DNA of 64,000 nucleotides from positions 62,001 through 126,000 of the forward strand of contig JAPFQT010000409.1 of NCBI GenBank assembly GCA_027627225.1, given 5' to 3'. Numbering within the stretch: the stretch's first letter is position 1; every line of letters begins with the position of its first letter. Below, one piece after another: positions 34,825 through 48,218 of the stretch. The notes beneath the pieces were generated by a model. It searched no databases, had not been told where the DNA came from, and was given only the letters and a program-made list of their open reading frames with translations. This stretch comes from Congeria kusceri. Lineage: Eukaryota; Mollusca; Bivalvia; Myida; Dreissenidae. Position numbers and translations under genes: made by a program.

Positions 34825-35219
34825 GTGAGTGTTACATTTAAATCTTTTCGTTTTATCTCGATTTCACTGTATAGTTACTCAATAGATATTTTACGCAAGA
34901 TACACCCAATGTTTACGTTTCAAATACAGCTGTGTTTTCTATACTAATGTAAAGATACGGTCTAATAACCAGTTTAAATGTGAAACGCCTTAAGTATAGG
35001 TCAAAGTGTACTTAGGATATGTTTAATTATTATCGATAGGATCAGATCTAACTGTAAGTTAAACTTTTGAACCAGATTTTAACAATTACAATGTGTTGTA
35101 CCATGCAATGCATTTAAAACCAACAGGTAATTTCTGGCTGATTGACATTTGGTGTAACAGAATACTGCAGAAGGAGGCTGGGTAAAACTAAATAAGGAAG
35201 CTGGGCTGATTATCATACT

Positions 35220-35232
35220 GTTGCTAGGCAAC
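35220..35232. promoter_or_regulatory. X-box-like palindrome, U3
   Basis: Unchanged. Confidence 0.5.
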
Positions 35233-35451
35233 CAGTGTTTGCAGAAGTGATTGTTATTTTTTCCTGGTTATTACCTGTGTACATTGTAAATAGACTGTAG
35301 GCTTATCAGCTGAGCGCTTTCACACACAAGCAGGGGCATAGGCATGCAAGCTGTCATTGTATATTCATCTGGGTAGGTTAACTGATGCTATCAATGTCAG
35401 ATAGGTGTATGTTGTAATTAGACAGAGAGTGTTTGTTCAGTTCAACCCCGT

Positions 35452-36489
35452 TCACACATAGCCTGCGACCAACTAAAGACCAACTCCTGACCATCAACGA
35501 CCAATGGTTGCTGACAGTCTTAAAAAGGTAGTTAACAGGTTGTTGGAGGTCGGCGGCTGGTCTTCAGACCCATTTTGGTCGCAGATGGTCTTTGATGTTG
35601 CATCTAAGACTGTTTGCCGACCAAACAGGTCGTTGAAGGTTTTTTTCGGTTTTATTTAGTCGGCGATCAATCGCTGACTGGTGTGAGACAATCGCCGACT
35701 AGTCGCAGACCAAGCGTGACTTGTCGCAGACCAATTTTTCATCGCCGACTGGTAAGCGATTGATCGCCGGCTGATTGCCGATTAGTTGCAGACCATCTTA
35801 CGACCGCTCGCCATGTTACCTTCGTCTCCAAAACACATTTTAAAATGCACGCACAATTTTACAATCATTTTTTTAAACGTGACAAGAAACGTAATAGTTA
35901 CCGTATAATTTAAAAGTGTTAGCATGCCTTTTCAAATAAGGGGGAGAGCAAGGACAAGAGGATGTTGCTGGATATGGAAAGTGTACTTGATAGTTTACCT
36001 TAAAATTTAAATGTGCTGCCGTGCATAGTAGAGAATAATAATATAAAAATTACAAATGAATTAAATAAAAATCAACAAAACAAATTCAGTTTCTTAAATT
36101 TTCACAAGACATAGATTAAAATATAGCCCAATGTTGTATATATAGGCAAACGTTTTTTGAACAATGAGAAAAACCATAGAACTTAATTAAATATAGAATA
36201 ATCCTAATTCCGCCCACCGAGCGTCGAAAACCAGTCGCCAACCAATTGCCAACTAGTCGCCAACAATCGCCAACTAGTCGCCAGCCAGTCTTTGATGGTT
36301 GTTGATGGTCGGAAGACAATCGCCGACTTTTCGTACAACCGGTCGCTGACCGGTCTTTGATCAATCGCTGACCAGTCTGCAACTAAAATTCAACTGCTTT
36401 TTTGTGGATTTTGGTCGCCAGAGGTTGTCGTTGGTCGCTGCAAATTTTAGTTGTTGGTGTTCGGTAATCGGTCGGCGACTTATGTGTGA
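35452..36489. mobile_element. TIR element, U3 copy
   Basis: Long core form, as in U0. Confidence 0.65.
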
Positions 36490-37210
36490 CCTAGGCTTTC
36501 ATGGTAACCTTTGCATTAGTCTCATTTAATTAGCCATTCAACTAACTTGTGTTTCATATTAGTTAGGGCTAAATTTGCTGTAACTGGCAAATATTGAAAT
36601 AATATTTTTTATGAAAAAAGTACGTCACTATTTGACCAGCACCTAACAACCATCTATGCGCTATCTATGAATTACAGATTTTTGTCCTATGACATAACCA
36701 ATTCTTTGCGTAATGTTATATTTTTATAGTGAAAAGTTGAATATCAGTTTAAACACATAACCTTGTGTTTTTGCAGTTCAGATGTTGGTGTGGATTTCGC
36801 TCCTTTTTTCACAAAGTAGAGGCTATGAATCAGAGACTTTGGTACTTTTTATATTTCCCTTTGCCTTGTTCAGAAATTAATGTTTAGGCTTAAGAATGTG
36901 TCACTAAATACACTTCTTTTTTTTCTACACTTGTTGAATAAAAATTTGCATGACATTATTGCACCTATCAATATTTTCCCCCAGGGGGGGGGGGAAGGTC
37001 GGGCTGACCCAGGGGAATTTGACAAATATTAATTTTTTGGGGTCTAATTCCCTACCCAAGAGTCAAGCATATTTGTCCAGATGGCGGATTTAGGTTAATG
37101 TAAAACATATTTCCCATCATAGTGACTGGTCATTTTTGCACGACATATACGCAAACACAATTAAATGGTTGTAATTTATCAATACATAAATTATTATTAC
37201 TATGATTATT

Positions 37211-37231
37211 GTTGTTGTTGTTGTTGTTGTT
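37211..37231 (+). repeat. GTT microsatellite (U3), 7 copies
   Basis: Followed by ATT ATT ATT instead of ATT ATT ATG. Confidence 0.85.
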
Positions 37232-37941
37232 ATTATTATTTTAGTAGATATTCAAAATGTTAAAAGTGATGTGAAGGTCTGTCAATTCATAAGTTTCTTA
37301 TGTCATCGGAATATTGACACACACGCATGAACATTCAATACTTATAATTGTTAGCACCCACACACAGACACTACCTATGTCTAGATAATTGTATTTGCTT
37401 TAGAACATCTTGTACATGCAGATTCCATGCAGATACGCAATCTGTACCTAATGTTTCCCAATGGTTAATGAACCGTCCATGTTGCAATGGCACTGGATAT
37501 TTAGGAAAATCCTATTCCGCCTTTGACGTCGGTCTGCAGCATTAGTATAAACATGATTGACAAATGAAAGAAACGGGAAAACTGCGATTATAAGTAATGG
37601 TGAGAAGTAAAACGTGCAATGTGCTTAAAGTAAGCTTTAAAGTGCGTATGTTAAATGAGGACCTTCGCTACAAACGCTTATTGACAAAGTCTGAACCCAA
37701 CCGATCACGACAAAGATCGATGGCTACAAATGTCAACATTTAGCTAAATAAAATTTTCAACTTTTTCTTCATAAAACCGTCTAAAATACCTTCACATAAA
37801 TAGGATTTCAACGGTTACGTTCGTAAAGAAAATGTCCAGCCGGTGGGAGCACTGCATAGCTGATTCACCCATAATCCCTTGGTGAATGGTCGGTAAAGCT
37901 GTATGTTGTTGTCTATTAATTTATGTTAAACGAACGCCACT

Positions 37942-38067
37942 CAGAATGCGCCCCCTTCCTCCAACTCCCCACTTAGGGAGGAGAGGAACGTTCATCAATG
38001 ACAGAGGCCGAGTCGCTCTGCTTAGCGACAGCCTCTGCCCGCTTCGCGCTCAGAAGGGGGCGCTCTG
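37942..38067. repeat. GC-rich nested hairpin, U3
   Basis: All three stems intact. Confidence 0.6.
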
Positions 38068-38099
38068 TCTCGTCCTCGTGGTGTTCGGTCCCGTCAGTT

Positions 38100-38705
38100 T
38101 TACCTGACGTCCTGGCGACACTTACTATAGAAATGATCCCTAAGAGTAAGGTCTTAACCGTAAATGCTGTTTTGTGGTTTATATACTCATGCGATTTTTC
38201 GACCGTGCAGAGAAGCATTTGAATATTGAATATGTGAGATTTCTTTATGTCACCATATACCTTTAATTTACTATGTATTTTATTACACTTTTATTAAACG
38301 TTTCGGAAAATAATAGTATTTATTTTATAATATTTACATTTTGCTTTTATATTTACTGAATGAAATTAATAGAAAATGAGATCATTAATTGTCGATTAAC
38401 ATTAACAGACATATATAGGGGGAGTAATTGAAACGTCACTTCCGATCAAGACTTGAAGTGTTTGAGTTGTCTCGCTTAGATTGCTTCATTCCAAACGTTA
38501 CATTAAAAGTTGTAGTTAATAAGTGTGAGTTTACAAATATCAACACAAGGCAAAATATGTGACTATGCCAGTTTTCACTCTCATATTTATTCTACACTTT
38601 ATTTAGCAATGAAAACGGCTTTGACATTTTTTTTATTTTACTCGTTATTATGATTAAGCCTAGATTTCAGTTTACGAGAGCTGAGTCACACTGAGTCGTA
38701 GGACT
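38100..38705 (+). repeat. Segment D2 of U3
   Basis: One private change (catatttatt for catacttatt) near 38585. Confidence 0.72.
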
Positions 38706-38828
38706 TTCGAGTCGCAGGACTCTTGAGGTTTTTGACGTTTTTGCCTAAGTCGCAGGACTCCAACAGACAAACACAAAACATTACCACGTCCTTCGTTGGT
38801 CCAGCGCTGGTCTTGCGTCGACGTAAGT

Positions 38829-41085
38829 TGTATTTAAAAACAACGTATGTCAATACAGTCGTAGGTTGGCGTAGGTAGTACGTTAAGAACGCAGGTGCAC
38901 GCAGGTCGACGAAAGTCATCTAAAGTGGACGTAGGTGGTCGTGCGCTGCTTAAGTACGACTACGCACGACAACGTACTACGGCCTACGTCGACGTATGTT
39001 GTCTTGTATTCAGACGTACGACTTCGCGCGGTACAGTCTCCTGACCAATATTCATGTTAATTGTTTGTTTCTGTATGTTGTTGCACAATTTAGTTCAGCA
39101 GCTTTTCCTGATTGCCACAATGAAACAATGACCATTACCCTATGCCTGTGATACGTACGATGTTACATGATATCTGGATCTGGGCCTCTCAATGCGGCAA
39201 TAATGCAACATGAGAAGCCAAACAGACCGGATTTTAAAACATGATTTTGCAATACCATGTCAGCATCAATTGCTTTCGGCAACAATATTAAAACGGATTT
39301 TAAGAGAGATATTGTGTCTAGTAAATAAGGCCCATTCCCATAATATGTCGACGAAGTTTACTGAGGTACATAGGACATTGCATTGGAAACTCTGCATGCG
39401 CGTAATACAAACCTAGCGGAGGAAAACTTTACTGGTTATAATTAATGTCCTTTCATTACTGAATAATATGTGAAACAATTAATCATGTTGATGGTATTGT
39501 ATGTACCCTTGACGGTATGGCAAACATAATAGCATTATTGTCTTCTAAGTTGGGAGGGTGTAAGGCTCCGCTAAATATGTGACTAGTATCCATATAAGAT
39601 TATTTGAATCTGTAGACAGCAATATACGATCAAATGTCTGATTTGTTTATTGAACTGTACGATTATCTGACCATAGCGCGGCAGTTTAATATTAAAGTCC
39701 AAGCAATGTGTTTTCAGACATGTTAAGAATATTTTTCAGCAATGAAGTATAATGTTGGTATCTTGCGTGGTCGTAAGTCAGTCATACATGACCTAAAATA
39801 TTCTTGAGTCGACATACGACAACAAAGTCCATCGTACGTCGACGCAGGAGCTCTGTCTTGCACTGTTGTATAACCATTTACGTTCACGCAGCTGTGCGTT
39901 GGACATATGTCACGTCGACGTACGACTTCGCTGATGTCAGATTTCTTCAATACGACGCAGGACATGACATACGACGTTGTATTTAAAAACAACGTATGTC
40001 AATACAGTCGTAGGTTGGCGTAGGTAGTACGTTAAGAACGCAGGTGCACGCAGGTCGACGAAAGTCATCTAAAGTGGACGTAGGTGGTCGTGCGCTGCTT
40101 AAGTACGACTACGCACGACAACGTACTACGGCCTACGTCGACGTATGTTGTCTTGTATTCAGACGTACGACTTCGCGCGGTACAGTCTCCTGACCAATAT
40201 TCATGTTAATTGTTTGTTTCTGTATGTTGTTGCACAATTTAGTTCAGCAGCTTTTCCTGATTGCCACAATGAAACAATGACCATTACCCTATGCCTGTGA
40301 TACGTACGATGTTACATGATATCTGGATCTGGGCCTCTCAAGGCGGCAATAATGCAACATGAGAAGCCAAACAGACCGGATTTTAAAACATGATTTTGCA
40401 ATACCATGTCAACATCAATTGCTTTCGGCAACAATATTAAAACGGATTTTAAGAGAGATATTGTGTCTAGTAAATAAGGCCCATTCCCATAATATGTCGA
40501 CGAAGTTTACTGAGGTACATAGGACATTGCATTGAAAACTCTGCATGCGCGTAATACAAACCTAGCGGAGGAAAACTTTACTGGTTATAATTAATGTCCT
40601 TTCCTTACTGAATAATATGTAAAACAATTAATCATGTTGATGGTAATGTATGTACCCTTGACGGTATGGCAAACATAATAGCATTATTGTCTTCTAAGTT
40701 GGGAGGGTGTAAGGCTCCGCTAAATATGTCACGAGTATCCATATAAGATTATTTGAAACTGTAGACAGTAATATACGATCAATATTCGGCAGTTTAATAT
40801 TAAAGTCCAAGCAATGTGTTTTCAGACGTGTTAGGAATATTTTTCAGCAATGAAGTATAATGTTGGTATCTTGCGTGGTCGTAAGTCAGTCATACATGAC
40901 CTAAAACATTCTTGAGTCGACATACGACAACAAAGTCCATCGTACGTCGACGCAGGAGCTCTGTCTTGCACTGTTGTATAACCATTTACGTTCACGCAGC
41001 TGTGCGTTGGACATATGTCACGTCGACGTACGACTTCGCTGATGTCAGATTTCTTCAATACGACGCAGGACATGACATACGACGT
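38829..41085 (+). repeat. Sub-repeat array of U4 (A-B)
   Basis: A copy 38829-39977, B copy 39978-41085, with a tgtatttaaa joint. The B copy has a private-looking gtcacgagtat (near 40729) where most copies read gtgactagtat; U5 shares this. Confidence 0.95.
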
Positions 41086-41246
41086 CCTACGTCCTGCGCA
41101 GGTTCACGCAAGACTAAGTAGGAATCTTGCCTCCAGTCGGAAACTGTTTAAACATCCATTAACGACAGATTGTTTGACTGAAGACATTAATACGTAAGAA
41201 CACGCAGGTCTCTATCAGGATTTTTAGTCGTAGACCTGTCTTATAC

Positions 41247-42167
41247 CTGTCTTGGATGCTGTGCGACTAGGATTTTAAATAATGATCCCTACGGGTCATG
41301 TCTTAACTAACCAGTTATGTTGTGGTTTAAATCCATCTTCGGTTTTTCGACCTAATGGTGAATTTTTTTAATATTGGTTATGTGAGAATTCTTTAAACCA
41401 TCACATATCTTAAATTTATTACGGAATAAATAGGCATTTTGTTGAAATCTACCGAAAGGTTCATATTTATTGTATAATATGTGTATTTCGGCTTATATAT
41501 ACATCTCTGGAAAGTATTAGAAAATGCGATTATTAGCAGTTTGTTGATAAACATTGATAAACCTAGGGGAAATAATTTAATCGCCAGTTCCAATCAAGAC
41601 CGTGAAGTTGACGAGTTGTCTCTCTTAGATTGCTTCATCCATAACCGGTACATAACACAAGCTGGTCTACATTATGTGCCCAAGTTGGGAAATGAACAAA
41701 AGACACACCATAAATTAGGTGACAACGTAGTTCAGATTCTCGAACTTAGTCTTAACTTAAGCAAATAATTTTTACCAATAAAACTGTTGTGACAAGGTTT
41801 AATAATGTAAAGCAGGGGCGTAGCTTCCTTTAGGCACTATCGGCACGTGCCTATACATTTTTTCCAGTGTACTTTCTCGGCTGTGTTAATACTTCATTGT
41901 CAATTAAGTCAGTATGAATTTCATGAAACACACGCTTATTTTACAATTATTTTGTAGAGTCGGGGTGTAGCTGAAGTTAGCTATTTGTAGGCACATACGA
42001 GTATAAACACTCCTGGTCCAAATTATCGCGTACAGCGTCATTTTGTAGATTCCACCTATTGTGCCTATACATTTTTGAACCCAAGCTACGCCCCTGTAAG
42101 GTGTCTTATGATTACCATGACGACTAGGCTTCAATTGATGAGAGCTCATAGTCACTGGAACCTAGCC
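41247..42167 (+). repeat. Segment D1 of U4
   Basis: Inserted element at 41813-42096; no structural change seen. Confidence 0.72.
41813..42096. mobile_element. MITE-like element, U4 copy
   Basis: Both 14-bp termini intact. Confidence 0.72.
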
Positions 42168-43122
42168 TTAATCGAAAGTGAATGCCGTGGCAATGGGGCT
42201 GGCCATCCTCTTTTTGTTTTTCTTAAAAAATGTTTGAATTTCTGTATTAAAAACAAACCGTTCGCCGAACGACAAATTGGATACAAGAACACATTTTCTT
42301 AACAGGCGAGATCAAGCATCAAATCTCTTTAACTTACCGTTCAATGACGAGATCCCAGCTATTTCTGCATTGCGTAATTGAATAGTGAATATTGTCAGAA
42401 TATGACAATTAGTACGCAAGGGCTACAGTGTGGGTGTTGAAACTAGCACCAACTCTTGTCTTCGCTGTGTAGGGGATAGTGGAAAGAGCCAGAGTGCTGC
42501 ACCCTGCTCCTTTCTTTTTGTTCGCCCCTGCTGCCCCTCTAGACTGGCCGCCAGGGAAATTTTGAATATAATATATTTATAAATTTAGTATAGTTGTGCA
42601 AGTATTCAATCACCAATGAAGCGCCCATGTTTTAAAATTAAATTAAAGAACATTAAAATAAAAAAATAAAACGATAAAAAAACTCTTATTAACCCAAAAT
42701 TATAAGAAAATGTCAAAGAACTCGTCGAGCTTCCCACGGGCCATTTTAGTAGGAACCTGTACCTTTATCTCGTCATAGATCTTTTCCTGTCCTGCCAGTT
42801 CGAAACTTTCCCATCACCTGTTCTTTGTTCAACGAAATGAAACAATTTTTGTCAGCATATTACATTCAAAGGCGGCTTTAGAGGGGGCGGTGGCGGCGTA
42901 CGCCCCCACTAAAATTGTCCAAAAATAGATTTTTAAACCTTACAAAAACTGAAACATCTGCATTTTGATGCAATAACTTTCTTTCAGTTTATTGCAAATA
43001 TTTACCCGCTCTGGGATATTTGCGTTAAATTGTTCCGTTTGACGATATTGCACCGTTCCGATACATGTATCTTTACATGTAAGAGACAAAAGTAGTTTGT
43101 TTACAGTTACTTATCATATTTA

Positions 43123-43437
43123 CGCCCCCTCTAACTAGAAGTCCCGCCTCCCTCTAACTAGAAGTCCCGCCCCTTCTAACTAGAAGTCCCGCCCCCTCTA
43201 AATAGAAGTCCCGCCCCCTCTAACTAGAAGCCACCCCTCTGCCTAGAAGTCCCGCCCCCTCTAATTAGAAGTCCCGCCCCTCTAACTAGAAGTCCCGCCC
43301 CCTCTAACTAGAAGTCCCGCCCCCTCTAACTAGAAGTCCCTCCCCTCTCTAACTAGAAGTCCCGCCACCCTCTAACTAGAAGTCCCGTCCCCTCTAACTA
43401 GAAGTCCCGCCCTCCTCTAAATAGAAGTCCCGCCCCC
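43123..43437. repeat. Minisatellite, U4 copy
   Basis: 14 repeats, same order as U0. Confidence 0.93.
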
Positions 43438-43936
43438 GTGTCCGGTATGGGTGTAGTTTTGTGAATATCTAACATTTATAAATCATAGGTTGGCGCTAAG
43501 AAATCTGAATTAGTAGCCAAAAAGTTCATTTTGCCACAATAACCGTTATTTTGAAATATTTTCACCAATAGTGTGAAATATGCTTCATTTTGAAATAGTT
43601 TCTGATTATTTAGTAGCCAATTAGAAGTTGCTATAGGCGCGTCTAGTAGCGCTAACATAGTACATCTATTTATTTTATTTGTATTTACTTTATTTGCTTC
43701 CTTGATATTAGACCCACTTTTGTAGTCTATAACATACTAATTTTATAAGTGACTATAGTAAACAGGAAACCTAATGAAAGCCGAGCACTTTTGTTTTTGT
43801 TATCATCACTCCTCATCAGACGGTATTAATTGGGCTCGTGTATGCTATTACGAATCCCGTTATACTGATTTAATCGCCAATTAATCGATTAATAAATGCA
43901 TCATTCTGCTGCATCTGCATTATGCACGATAGAGTA

Positions 43937-44099
43937 CTCCGCATTCCTATTCACGGTCGCTCGGTGTACCACGCCCATTACAGGGCGCGCGCTGTGACGT
44001 CACCTTACCCATCTCGCTACTGCACAGTAGTGGCTTTGTAAGCTAGTTATTGAGTAGATCTGGTAGTAAAATAACCACTTTCATTTCGGAGTTTACAAA
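43937..44099 (+). promoter_or_regulatory. Promoter-like region, U4
   Basis: CRE palindrome intact at 43995-44002. Confidence 0.5.
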
Positions 44100-44219
44100 A
44101 TGGGGGACGAGCAGCCAGAAACGTTACAGGTTCACCTAAGTAGGCCTGACTCTGGATTATCGTGGGGATTTCGTTTACAAGGGGGCGTGGATTTTAATAC
44201 CCCTTTATCGGTACAAGTG
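44100..44219 (+). CDS. PDZ-LIM first exon, U4 copy
   Basis: Peptide identical to U0; donor GTGAGT begins at 44220. Confidence 0.84.
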
Positions 44220-44614
44220 GTGAGTGTTACATTTAAATCTTTTCGTTTTATCTCGATTTCACTGTATAGTTACTCAATAGATATTTTACGCAAGATACAC
44301 CCAATGTTTACGTTTCAAATACAGCTGTGTTTTCTATACTAATGTAAAGATACGGTCTAATAACCAGTTTAAATGTGAAACGCCTTAAGTATAGGTCAAA
44401 GTGTACTTAGGATATGTTTAATTATTATCGATAGGATCAGATCTAACTGCAAGTTAAACTTTTGAACCAGATTTTAACAATTACAATGTGTTGTACCATG
44501 CAATGCATTTAAAACCAACAGGTAATTTCTGGCTGATTGACATTTGGTGTAACAGAATACTGCAGAAGGAGGCTGGGTAAAACTAAATAAGGAAGCTGGG
44601 CTGATTATCATACT

Positions 44615-44627
44615 GTTGCTAGGCAAC
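44615..44627. promoter_or_regulatory. X-box-like palindrome, U4
   Basis: Unchanged. Confidence 0.5.
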
Positions 44628-44846
44628 CAGTGTTTGCAGAAGTGATTGTTATTTTTTCCTGGTTATTACCTGTGTACATTGTAAATAGACTGTAGGCTTA
44701 TCAGCTGAGCGCTTTCACACACAAGCAGGGGCATAGGCATGCAAGCTGTCATTGTATATTCATCTGGGTAGGTTAACTGATGCTATCAATGTCAGATAGG
44801 TGTATGTTGTAATTAGACAGAGAGTGTTTGTTCAGTTCAACCCCGT

Positions 44847-45881
44847 TCACACATAGCCTGCGACCAACTAAAGACCAACTCCTGACCATCAACGACCAAT
44901 GGTTGCTGACAGTCTTAAAAAGGTAGTTAACAGGTTGTTGGAGGTCGGCGGCTGGTCTTCAGACCCATTTTGGTCGCAGATGGTCTTTGATGTTGCATCT
45001 AAGACTGTTTGCCGACCAAACAGGTCGTTGAAGGTTTTTTTCGGTTTTATTTAGTCGGCGATCAATCGCTGACTGGTGTGAGACAATCGCCGACTAGTCG
45101 CAGACCAAGCGTGACTTGTCGCAGACCAATTTTTCATCGCCGACTGGTAAGCGATTGATCGCCGGCTGATTGCCGATTAGTTGCAGACCATCTTACGACC
45201 GCTCGCCATGTTACCTTCGTCTCCAAAACACATTTTAAAATGCACGCACAATTTTACAATCATTTTTTTAAACGTGACAAGAAACGTAATAGTTACCGTA
45301 TAATTTAAAAGTGTTAGCATGCCTTTTCAAATAAGGGGGAGAGCAAGGACAAGAGGATGTTGCTGGATATGGAAAGTGTACTTGATAGTTTACCTTAAAA
45401 TTTAAATGTGCTGCCGTGCATAGTAGAGAATAATAATATAAAAATTACAAATGAATTAAAAAATCAACAAAACAAATTCAGTTTCTTAAATTTTCACAAG
45501 ACATAGATTAAAATATAGCCCAATGTTGTATATATAGGCAAACGTTTTTTGAACAATGAGAAAAACCATAGAACTTAATTAAATATAGAATAATCCTAAT
45601 TCCGCCCACCGAGCGTCGAAAACCAGTCGCCAACCAATTGCCAACTAGTCGCCAACAATCGCCAACTAGTCGCCAGCCAGTCTTTGATGGTTGTTGATGG
45701 TCGGAAGACAATCGCCGACTTTTCGTACAACCGGTCGCTGACCGGTCTTTGATCAATCGCTGACCAGTCTGCAACTAAAATTCAACTGCTTTTTTGTGGA
45801 TTTTGGTCGCCAGAGGTTGTCGTTGGTCGCTGCAAATTTTAGTTGTTGGTGTTCGGTAATCGGTCGGCGACGTATGTGTGA
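44847..45881. mobile_element. TIR element, U4 copy
   Basis: Short core form with the right-end T-to-G change, as in U2. Confidence 0.65.
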
Positions 45882-46600
45882 CCTAGGCTTTCATGGTAAC
45901 CTTTGCATTAGTCTCATTTAATTAGCCATTCAACTAACTTGTGTTTCATATTAGTTAGGGCTAAATTTGCTGTAACTGGCAAATATTGAAATAATATTTT
46001 TTATGAAAAAAGTACGTCACTATTTGACCAGCACCTAACAACCATCTATGCGCTATCTATGAATTACAGATTTTTGTCCTATGACATAACCAATTCTTTG
46101 CGTAATGTTATATTTTTATAGTGAAAAGTTGAATATCAGTTTAAACACATAACCTTGTGTTTTTGCAGTTCAGATGTTGGTGTGGATTTCGCTCCTTTTT
46201 TCACAAAGTAGAGGCTATGAATCAGAGACTTTGGTACTTTTTATATTTCCCTTTGCCTTGTTCAGAAATTAATGTTTAGGCTTAAGAATGTGTCACTAAA
46301 TACACTTCTTTTTTTTCTACACTTGTTGAATAAAAATTTGCATGACATTATTGCACCTATCAATATTTTCCCCCAGGGGGGGGGAAGGTCGGGCTGACCC
46401 AGGGGAATTTGACAAATATTAATTTTTTGGGGTCTAATTCCCTACCCAAGAGTCAAGCATATTTGTCCAGATGGCGGATTTAGGTTAATGTAAAACATAT
46501 TTCCCATCATAGTGACTGGTCATTTTTGCACGACATATACGCAAACACAATTAAATGGTTGTAATTTATCAATACATAAATTATTATTACTATGATTATT

Positions 46601-46621
46601 GTTGTTGTTGTTGTTGTTGTT
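46601..46621 (+). repeat. GTT microsatellite (U4), 7 copies
   Basis: Shares the ATT ATT ATT right flank with U3 only. Confidence 0.85.
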
Positions 46622-47331
46622 ATTATTATTTTAGTAGATATTCAAAATGTTAAAAGTGATGTGAAGGTCTGTCAATTCATAAGTTTCTTATGTCATCGGA
46701 ATATTGACACACACGCATGAACATTCAATACTTATAATTGTTAGCACCCACACACAGACACTACCTATGTCTAGATAATTGTATTTGCTTTAGAACATCT
46801 TGTACATGCAGATTCCATGCAGATACGCAATCTGTACCTAATGTTTCCCAATGGTTAATGAACCGTCCATGTTGCAATGGCACTGGATATTTAGGAAAAT
46901 CCTATTCCGCCTTTGACGTCGGTCTGCAGCATTAGTATAAACATGATTGACAAATGAAAGAAACGGGAAAACTGCGATTATAAGTAATGGTGAGAAGTAA
47001 AACGTGCAATGTGCTTAAAGTAAGCTTTAAAGTGCGTATGTTAAATGAGGACCTTCGCTACAAACGCTTATTGACAAAGTCTGAACCCAACCGATCACGA
47101 CAAAGATCGATGGCTACAAATGTCAACATTTAGCTAAATAAAATTTTCAACTTTTTCTTCATAAAACCGTCTAAAATACCTTCACATAAATAGGATTTCA
47201 ACGGTTACGTTCGTAAAGAAAATGTCCAGCCGGTGGGAGCACTGCATAGCTGATTCACCCATAATCCCTTGGTGAATGGTCGGTAAAGCTGTATGTTGTT
47301 GTCTATTAATTTATGTTAAACGAACGCCACT

Positions 47332-47457
47332 CAGAATGCGCCCCCTTCCTCCAACTCCCCACTTAGGGAGGAGAGGAACGTTCATCAATGACAGAGGCCG
47401 AGTCGCTCTGCTTAGCGACAGCCTCTGCCCGCTTCGCGCTCAGAAGGGGGCGCTCTG
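47332..47457. repeat. GC-rich nested hairpin, U4
   Basis: All three stems intact. Confidence 0.6.
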
Positions 47458-47489
47458 TCTCGTCCTCGTGGTGTTCGGTCCCGTCAGTT

Positions 47490-48095
47490 TTACCTGACGT
47501 CCTGGCGACACTTACTATAGAAATGATCCCTAAGAGTAAGGTCTTAACCGTAAATGCTGTTTTGTGGTTTATATACTCATGCGATTTTTCGACCGTGCAG
47601 AGAAGCATTTGAATATTGAATATGTGAGATTTCTTTATGTCACCATATACCTTTAATTTACTATGTATTTTATTACACTTTTATTAAACGTTTCGGAAAA
47701 TAATAGTATTTATTTTATAATATTTACATTTTGCTTTTATATTTACTGAATGAAATTAATAGAAAATGAGATCATTAATTGTCGATTAACATTAACAGAC
47801 ATATATAGGGGGAGTAATTGAAACGTCACTTCCGATCAAGACTTGAAGTGTTTGAGTTGTCTCGCTTAGATTGCTTCATTCCAAACGTTACATTAAAAGT
47901 TGTAGTTAATAAGTGTGAGTTTACAAATATCAACACAAGGCAAAATATGTGACTATGCCAGTTTTCACTCTCATACTTATTCTACACTTTATTTAGCAAT
48001 GAAAACGGCTTTGACATTTTTTTTATTTTACTCGTTATTATGATTAAGCCTAGATTTCAGTTTACGAGAGCTGAGTCACACTGAGTCGTAGGACT
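47490..48095 (+). repeat. Segment D2 of U4
   Basis: No structural change from the U0 copy. Confidence 0.72.
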
Positions 48096-48218
48096 TTCGA
48101 GTCGCAGGACTCTTGAGGTTTTTGACGTTTTTGCCTAAGTCGCAGGACTCCAACAGACAAACACAAAACATTACCACGTCCTTCGTTGGTCCAGCGCTGG
48201 TCTTGCGTCGACGTAAGT

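Larger units (their letters stand above)
29434..38828 (+). repeat. Tandem unit U3 (9395 bp)
   Basis: Complete standard unit, the longest of the standard ones because of a longer G-run (11 G) and a seven-copy GTT tract. A private C-to-A change in its B sub-repeat near 31594 removes a start-to-stop frame that is open in the other copies, which argues against that frame being a gene. Confidence 0.97.
38829..48218 (+). repeat. Tandem unit U4 (9390 bp)
   Basis: Complete standard unit. It shares with U3 the seven-copy GTT tract and an adjacent G-to-T change, but shares with U2 a T-to-G change at the right end of the TIR element (45872). It is therefore a mosaic of neighbouring types. Confidence 0.97.
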